Shown here one piece after another: positions 58,774-64,000 of a stretch of 64,000 bases of DNA (within the stretch, counting starts at the first letter, position 1; every line of letters starts with the position of its first letter). The DNA comes from Proales similis. Taxonomy: Eukaryota; Rotifera; Eurotatoria; Ploima; Proalidae. The notes under the pieces were generated by a model. It was not told the origin of the DNA, did no database searches, and was given only the letters and a program-made list of their open reading frames with translations. The stretch covers positions 963,001 to 1,027,000 of the forward strand of contig JAGVRJ010000009.1 of NCBI GenBank assembly GCA_019059635.1. Reading direction: 5' to 3'. The translations under genes were made by a program, and so were the position numbers.

Positions 58774-59321
58774 ATGTCTTCGCCTTATATTCGCGTGAAC
58801 GGAAAAATGCTGCCGTCTTATCGAGGGCGAACTGTTTGCTTCTTGGGCAAGTTGAAGGAAGTGAGAACAAGAGCACAAATTTATTCAGCACATCATCTCT
58901 ATTTGTGAATCGAATTGAAATTTCAGCTCGCTGCCGATCAAATGTCATTTAAAATGCTCAGTCCGGACAATATCGAGGTTCTGGTGCGTCTCAAAATGCC
59001 CTTGAGGGATTCGCTGAGCGAGATAGTCGAAGTCTACGGCAATGTAGACGAGCAAGGAAATCTGGTCTGCTTCGATTATGCCACATTTGAGCCGAGCATG
59101 ACCGAGAGCTTCGGTAAGCTGCACGATCTTGTATTTCTAATTGGTGGCAAACATTAATCACAAACTATACGATCTTCTCTTTCATCAATTTTCCGTTCTC
59201 TTTCTCTCTCTTTCTCGCTCTCTGTGCCTCGATTTGGTTTTTTACTCAAGACATGGACTTGTATAATCAAGCGGTTCAAATGACAGAGCATCTGCCCAAG
59301 CATTATGTTCAGGCGTTGTGA
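58774..59321 (+). CDS. RPA3: Replication protein A 14-kDa subunit
   Basis: Exons are 58774..58860, 58927..59113 and 59251..59321, giving 345 nt and 114 aa (human RPA3: 121). RPA3 is a single OB-fold, the smallest subunit of the trimeric single-strand DNA binding complex. Conserved points: PSYRGRTVCFLGKL at the first strands, SEIVEVYGNV with the Gly-containing turn, FDYATFEP, and MDLYNQAVQM in the C-terminal helix used for trimer assembly. AATAAA is at 59464..59469. Confidence 0.9.
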
Positions 59322-60283
59322 TCAACTAGAGTGTGATGGAAATGCCCGAATTTTCAAATAATCAGTGCCAGCAAGAGCGCCTCGGTTCTCACGCACTTCT
59401 ATCTTTTTTTCTTTCTATATGTGTAAAACACAATTTGTGGTCTTCAGCTAGATCTCTAATTTGAATAAATGATTTGCTTTCAATAAAAGCAATGAGAAAG
59501 GATACACGAGAGAGAAGAGCGGCATCTAATGTCACGCCTCAGTTCAATCGATTCTTTTCATGCTGGTCGAGTGATCGATCGATCGTCCTCTCACAAACTA
59601 ATCAGCCTGCACTTGTTATTCTGTTTTTGTTCTCCATCCGCTCTCTTTCTCCCCCTCCATCTTTCTCTCTTTCAGCATCTCTCAGTCATTTTCTGGCCAT
59701 GTCAATTGAGAGAGCAGGAGAGCGTCAAAATACAACAAGTTGCCACAATTACGATCATGCCCGTTTAGGAAAAGAAGGCGCTGCGGTTGTCGGTTCTGGT
59801 CGCATGCGAAACCAGGTGCCGCTGCACTTGGCCCCTGCTTGCTCCCATCAATTAAATTTCTTTTATTGGTGTTGAGAGAGCGGCAAGATCGTGACTCTTC
59901 GAGCATTGTTCTGATCGTCTGAAAGGCTATCTTAATAATTTATCGATTTTTTTTATTTGCATCTTTCTGTATTTAATCCGGCTTTCCATCACTCTTTCGC
60001 TCGACATGCATGCGATCTAATTATGGATGAATATTTATTCTTTAGTCTGTCAGTTTTAATCAGAGAAGAGAAAAAAAAAAAGAAGTAGCTGAAAGGCGAG
60101 CAAGCTGCCTGGCTCACTAAGGCTCAATTTGCCGATAAACACACACCCCAGTGCGCCCTAAATCCGATTCGGTCGATAAGCGTCGGTTCAAATCCATTTC
60201 GATTGGCTTATCTCAATATTCGTTTACATCTTTAGACTCGTTCATTATATAGCGAACGCTGGCCGCCCTTTTTTTTCAATACC
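59322..60283. other. Intergenic region, no gene seen
   Basis: Pyrimidine-rich blocks around 59200 and 59640, and a GGTTCAAATCC string at 60185 that resembles a tRNA B-box but lacks a matching stem. The RIC8 leader lies at the end. Confidence 0.45.
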
Positions 60284-62182
60284 ATGACAAACGAAATAGA
60301 AAAGCTGCTCGGTGAATTGAAGATCGAATCGCATCAATTCGGGGCTGTGATCGACAGCTTGAGTAAATTCTATCGGCAAAATGAGAACAAATTTAAGTTC
60401 GATTTCGAGTGGTCCGACGAAATGAAGAGTCAACTGCCGGAACACCTGCTGAGTCTTATTCGACGAGGAGTTGACGCAATTCAAAGTGGCGATGGCGGCG
60501 ACCATGACGACGACGACGAACACTGCAATCAGGCTAAGAGCTTAATCAATCTGGTGCTAAGTGTGATTCGCATTCTGAGTCGTGACAGCGAATTTGTCAA
60601 AGTTCTTGAACACGAGCAACTGCTGGATTTCATACAACAGCTGGCCAATTTGAAGCTTCTCGATCACAACGAGGCCGGCCAGCGTGAGCCGGACTTGAAC
60701 TTGGCCACTAGCGCTCTCAAGGCCATGTCCAATTTGATTTACAACAACAAGTTTGCGCAGGATTTCTACGCTCGAAATGGAGTGGCCGAAATGATCGCCT
60801 TGCACCTCAAACAGTTTGTGCCCACAAGTGATTGCCAGCAAATAGACGCCATGATCTTCAATTTACGAATTTTGTTCTTACTCAGCACGTTTAACAATGA
60901 ACTGCGTCAACGACTCGAGGAAAAATTTCAGATCATAACCTATTTGATTGAAATTATCGACCAGATAATGAAAGAGCGAATGAACTCGTTTAACGACGAA
61001 CCAGCCTCGGACGCGTCTGACTACTGCTATCTAAAGTTGTCGGATGCCGACTTGATCACAGAAATCTTGAAGATATTGTACAATCTCACGATGCCAATAG
61101 CCAAATTCAACATCGCTCTGATGAGCAACCAGCCGACAGCGAGCCGTCCTAGTCATCACCATCTGAAAGAGGAGGACGAGGCGCACCTGATGCATTTGGT
61201 CAGTGTGCTGCGCGATTTGATCACATGTAAACTGGAAAGCGAACACCAGAGCAACAGCAGTAGACTTCTCAATCTTCAAAGCAACATTGTAAATTTACTC
61301 ACCAACATGCCGAGCATTTGCTTCGAAGAGCTGCTCACACCTTCGATAGAGGTGGCAGTCGCCGAGGCCACAGTCAAAGCAAACAGTTTGAGAAGCGCTC
61401 ACGACAGAAAGCGAATGTCACGCAAGTCAAAGCGAGTGAAATCGAGCGAAACACTCGTGCTCAGCGAAGAGGATTACGATTTCGCCGGCAAGAACATGGA
61501 AGCGATCGCATTCATTCTCATGTTTCTCAACTCGCAGCTGGACGAGTACGATGCCAGGCCGAGCAGTTTTAACGCCGACAAACTCTACCCAGTTCTGCTC
61601 CTGGCCGCTCTGATGAGCAAGTCGAACAAAATGATTCGCAAATACTGCCGCTACAAAATACTGCCGCCGCTGAGTAGCCAGGACGCCATGCAGCTGCCGG
61701 AAAGAGGCGGCAAACTGCGCAACAAACTGGTCAAGCTAATGACAGACGCGAATATTCAAGTTAAACGCCTTAGCGCACAGCTCTTGTTCATATTGTGCAA
61801 GGAAAAAGTCGATCGGCTCGTGAAATACTCAGGTTATGGCAATGCTGCCGGTATGCTGGCCGAGACTGGCCTCATGCTGGGCGGCACAAGCCCTAATGCC
61901 GGCTTTTATTCGAGTAGCTCTGAAGAGTCGGACACTGAAGATTACAAGCAGGTGGAAGATTCGGTGAATCCGATCACCGGTCGAGTCGAGGCGCAGGCCA
62001 AGCCTGACCCGTTCGAAGGCATGAGCGAAGAGCAGAAGGAGTACGAAGCTCTCAAACTGGTTAACCAATTGGACCAGTTGACCAAAAGTGGAATGATCAG
62101 ACCTGCTGCCATCGGACCGGATGGCAAGCCGGTCGAAATCGAGCACGTTCTTCAACTTCAAGATCCCGCGTTTAAAAAGTAA
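60284..62182 (+). CDS. RIC8: RIC8 (synembryn), G-alpha chaperone and exchange factor
   Basis: This single exon encodes 632 aa, with no introns. RIC8 folds nascent G-alpha subunits and acts as a receptor-independent exchange factor. The protein is an armadillo-type helical stack. The family signature lies at the C-terminal side: RKYCRYKILPPL, RNKLVKLMTDANIQVKRLSA, LLFILCKEKVDRLVKYSGYG, NAAGMLAE, the Ser/Asp/Glu segment SSEESDTEDY (a likely casein kinase 2 target by family precedent), NPITGRVE and EGMSEEQKEYEALKLVN. The vertebrate A and B paralogues cannot be told apart here. AATAAA is at 62327..62332. Confidence 0.95.
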   Translation: MTNEIEKLLGELKIESHQFGAVIDSLSKFYRQNENKFKFDFEWSDEMKSQLPEHLLSLIRRGVDAIQSGDGGDHDDDDEHCNQAKSLINLVLSVIRILSRDSEFVKVLEHEQLLDFIQQLANLKLLDHNEAGQREPDLNLATSALKAMSNLIYNNKFAQDFYARNGVAEMIALHLKQFVPTSDCQQIDAMIFNLRILFLLSTFNNELRQRLEEKFQIITYLIEIIDQIMKERMNSFNDEPASDASDYCYLKLSDADLITEILKILYNLTMPIAKFNIALMSNQPTASRPSHHHLKEEDEAHLMHLVSVLRDLITCKLESEHQSNSSRLLNLQSNIVNLLTNMPSICFEELLTPSIEVAVAEATVKANSLRSAHDRKRMSRKSKRVKSSETLVLSEEDYDFAGKNMEAIAFILMFLNSQLDEYDARPSSFNADKLYPVLLLAALMSKSNKMIRKYCRYKILPPLSSQDAMQLPERGGKLRNKLVKLMTDANIQVKRLSAQLLFILCKEKVDRLVKYSGYGNAAGMLAETGLMLGGTSPNAGFYSSSSEESDTEDYKQVEDSVNPITGRVEAQAKPDPFEGMSEEQKEYEALKLVNQLDQLTKSGMIRPAAIGPDGKPVEIEHVLQLQDPAFKK

Positions 62183-62581
62183 AAGCCGAAATTCGAGACG
62201 GTTCCAATTCGATTGAATATTTATTCAAAGTCATCTTTGTGTGTATGTATGGGCGTGTTTGGATTACGTATTTCATTTACTCGAAATTTCGAATCGGATT
62301 TTTCAAATGCCAACTGCACGGCATCGAATAAAAGAAATAATAAAAGAAAAATTTTTTTCTGAATTTAATAAATGAATGAATCAAGGCAATGGTGGGCGCT
62401 CTTGGGCGATGATTATTATTATTCCTTTTATTCAGCAATTATGCCAGCTGCTTGCATACTGCTCTGATGATGGGCGAGGAGCGAGCAATAATAATCGATA
62501 GACGATAGGAGAAATTCCAGCTCTGGCAGCTCATTCCTATCAGCAGGTCTTGGTTTCGAGTCGGGTTCGCGGCGCAGAAGA
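62183..62581. other. Intergenic region, no gene seen
   Basis: RIC8 3' flank and ARIH2-like promoter side; nothing else recognised. Confidence 0.4.
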
Positions 62582-64000
62582 ATGAAAGCCAGCTCGTCTA
62601 TCCAGAGATCACAGTCGCCCCTATTATCTGCAAATAACAGTGAGGGAGACGAGCCTGACAATGAAGACGACGATTTGGATTATTTCGACTGGCAAAACTG
62701 GAACGAACCTGAAATATTCGAACGCAACGACGAATTGGACGACGATGAGCAAAACGCTTCATTCGGCATTGAAAACAACGAGGCGAAAACATGTGAGCCA
62801 GCTGAGTGCAAGTTCTTCGACTTACATCAGATTGGTAGAATGCTGGAGGAAAAGTGTAACATAGTCATGGAGGATCGAAATATTCGAGATTCGACACAAG
62901 CGATTTTAATACTGTACAGAAACAAGTGGAATCCGTCCATCGCGAGCGAAAAAGAGTTTATTATAGACTCGGCTGCTTTGTCGTCCGAGTTAAAACGCAT
63001 TCGACATCTAACACAGCCTTTTGGCCTTTGCCATCTGTGGCCTGATTTCATTGAACCAGAAATTGCGAGCAGTAGGACAATCTCGACGACTTTCAGATGC
63101 CAAGTCTGCCTCATTTGCAAAGACTTGAGTGAGTACGTTCAAATTGACGAGTGTCAGCACGGGTTCTGTCTGCAATGCTGGAACCTCTACATCAAGTCGT
63201 TGTTGAGCGAGTTCCGCACAAGCTGGTTCGAATGCATGCAATTCGGATGCACTGAGCTTGTTCCGATTTCGATACTTTTTGATTGCTTGAGAGGCGACGA
63301 TCGCCTCCTGAAGCGGCTGAACGAGCTGATTGCCCGAGATCTGGTAGATGAAAGCGAAGATTTGCAAAAGTGTCCAGGCGAGCTGAGCGACACAAAATGC
63401 GATCGAATCGTCTGGCTCAAGAGAAGCAGACCGGCGCCGGTTCAAGTGGTTTGCGATAAATGCTCGCTTCAGTTTTGCTTTGCCTGCGCTCTTCCCTATC
63501 ACGCGCCCACGTCGTGTGAAACCATCAGGAACTGGAATCTAAAATGCCAGGACGATTCGGAAACGAGAAATTACCTGCTCGCGCACACTCAGGACTGTCC
63601 CCAGTGTCATGTGTGCATTGAAAAAAACGGTGGCTGTGCTCACATGACATGCTACAGGTGCAAGTACGAATTCTGCTGGGGTAAGCTGCTTTCTCTCAAG
63701 CGCTCTGTTCTTAAGCAAGCCGACTTACTAAACTTGCTAAAAGTTTGCCTCGAGGACTGGAGAACGCACGGCGTGACTTATGACTGCAACCGATATAAAG
63801 GCAGTCCCGAACAAGACAACGCACGCGAGGCCTTGAACAGATACACACACTACTATCACCGATGGATAAATCACGCCAACAGTCTGAAATTAGAAAAAGC
63901 GTTCAAGAGCGAGTGCATGGAAAAGGTGAACGAGATCATCATGAGCAAGGGCTCAGGCACTATTGTCGACTGGGAGTTTATGATGGAAGCGGTGGAAGCG
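62582..64000 (+). CDS. ARIH2-like RING-between-RING ubiquitin ligase, 3' end cut by the window
   Basis: Exon 1 is 62582..63680 and exon 2 starts at 63744 and runs past the window end. The 63-nt intron is a multiple of three without an in-frame stop, so unspliced reading stays open; splicing gives FCWVCLEDWRTHG, the family sequence. RING1 runs from CQVCLICKD to QFGCTELVP, IBR contains CDKCSLQFCFACALPYHAPTSC, and RING2 is CPQCHVCIEKNGGCAHMTC with the catalytic Cys in NGGC. The start of the Ariadne helical domain (HTQDCPQ before, RYTHYYHRWINHA after) follows. The acidic N-terminus (EDDDLDYFD) fits Ariadne proteins, which team with neddylated cullins. DWKTHG-type wording after RING2 points to ARIH2 over ARIH1. 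Confidence 0.92.
   Translation, partial: MKASSSIQRSQSPLLSANNSEGDEPDNEDDDLDYFDWQNWNEPEIFERNDELDDDEQNASFGIENNEAKTCEPAECKFFDLHQIGRMLEEKCNIVMEDRNIRDSTQAILILYRNKWNPSIASEKEFIIDSAALSSELKRIRHLTQPFGLCHLWPDFIEPEIASSRTISTTFRCQVCLICKDLSEYVQIDECQHGFCLQCWNLYIKSLLSEFRTSWFECMQFGCTELVPISILFDCLRGDDRLLKRLNELIARDLVDESEDLQKCPGELSDTKCDRIVWLKRSRPAPVQVVCDKCSLQFCFACALPYHAPTSCETIRNWNLKCQDDSETRNYLLAHTQDCPQCHVCIEKNGGCAHMTCYRCKYEFCWGKLLSLKRSVLKQADLLNLLKVCLEDWRTHGVTYDCNRYKGSPEQDNAREALNRYTHYYHRWINHANSLKLEKAFKSECMEKVNEIIMSKGSGTIVDWEFMMEAVEA

Noticed and set aside
60180-60200. Possible tRNA B-box (GGTTCAAATCC)
   Set aside because: The flanking bases cannot form a T-arm stem and no A-box lies upstream.
1-64000. Transposons, viral insertions or CRISPR arrays
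   Set aside because: No transposase, reverse transcriptase, terminal repeats or spaced repeat array was recognised by eye; a repeat-library search would be needed to exclude small non-coding elements.

Overview
The window is nuclear DNA of a compact-genome invertebrate. Every gene I could place matches an animal family (EPG5, RMC1, NUP133, OPA1, syntaxin-1, synaptotagmin, RIC8, ARIH2, SLC10, neprilysin-like M13 peptidase, bHLH-PAS, rhodopsin-type receptors). Genes are split by very short GT-AG introns, mostly 40-80 nt, and are separated by a few hundred bases. I cannot name the species or phylum from sequence alone. Nothing bacterial, viral or transposon-like was recognised, and no tRNA or rRNA gene was found.

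Layout. 0-12 kb: three plus-strand genes of the late-endosome/lysosome pathway, EPG5 (large, nearly intronless), RMC1 and a purple acid phosphatase (ACP5-like). 12-14 kb: a synaptotagmin-like tandem C2 protein (minus), followed by 3.3 kb without a gene. 17-21 kb: two tandem SLC10-family transporters (minus). 21.5-22 kb: mitochondrial ribosomal protein uL14m (minus). 23-27 kb: syntaxin-1 (minus), which carries duplicated alternative exons at four positions. 28-31.5 kb: a PARP2-like ADP-ribosyltransferase with two N-terminal WWE domains. 32-36 kb: an M13 metallopeptidase in 21 small exons. 36-38 kb: an NPAS4/dysfusion-like bHLH-PAS factor. 38-42 kb: two receptors flanking a DUF4419 protein. 42.8-52.2 kb: NUP133 and OPA1 (both minus). 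52.7-54.5 kb: COA8 and COQ10 (plus). 55-58 kb: a YbaK-type deacylase (plus) converging on RAB5IF and neuroguidin (minus). 58.7-64 kb: RPA3, RIC8 and an ARIH2-like RBR ligase that runs off the window end.

Some neighbours share pathways. EPG5 and RMC1 both act around Rab7, and a lysosomal-type phosphatase follows them. OPA1, COA8 and COQ10 are three consecutive mitochondrial genes. Whether this is more than chance cannot be decided from one window. The most striking feature is the syntaxin-1 gene: homologous exon pairs of 77, 109 and 111 nt, matched in length and phase, plus three alternative membrane-anchor exons, allow up to 24 isoforms on paper.

Gene models were built by hand from splice signals, reading-frame continuity and remembered family sequences. 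Where exon sums are given, the total was checked to be a multiple of three.
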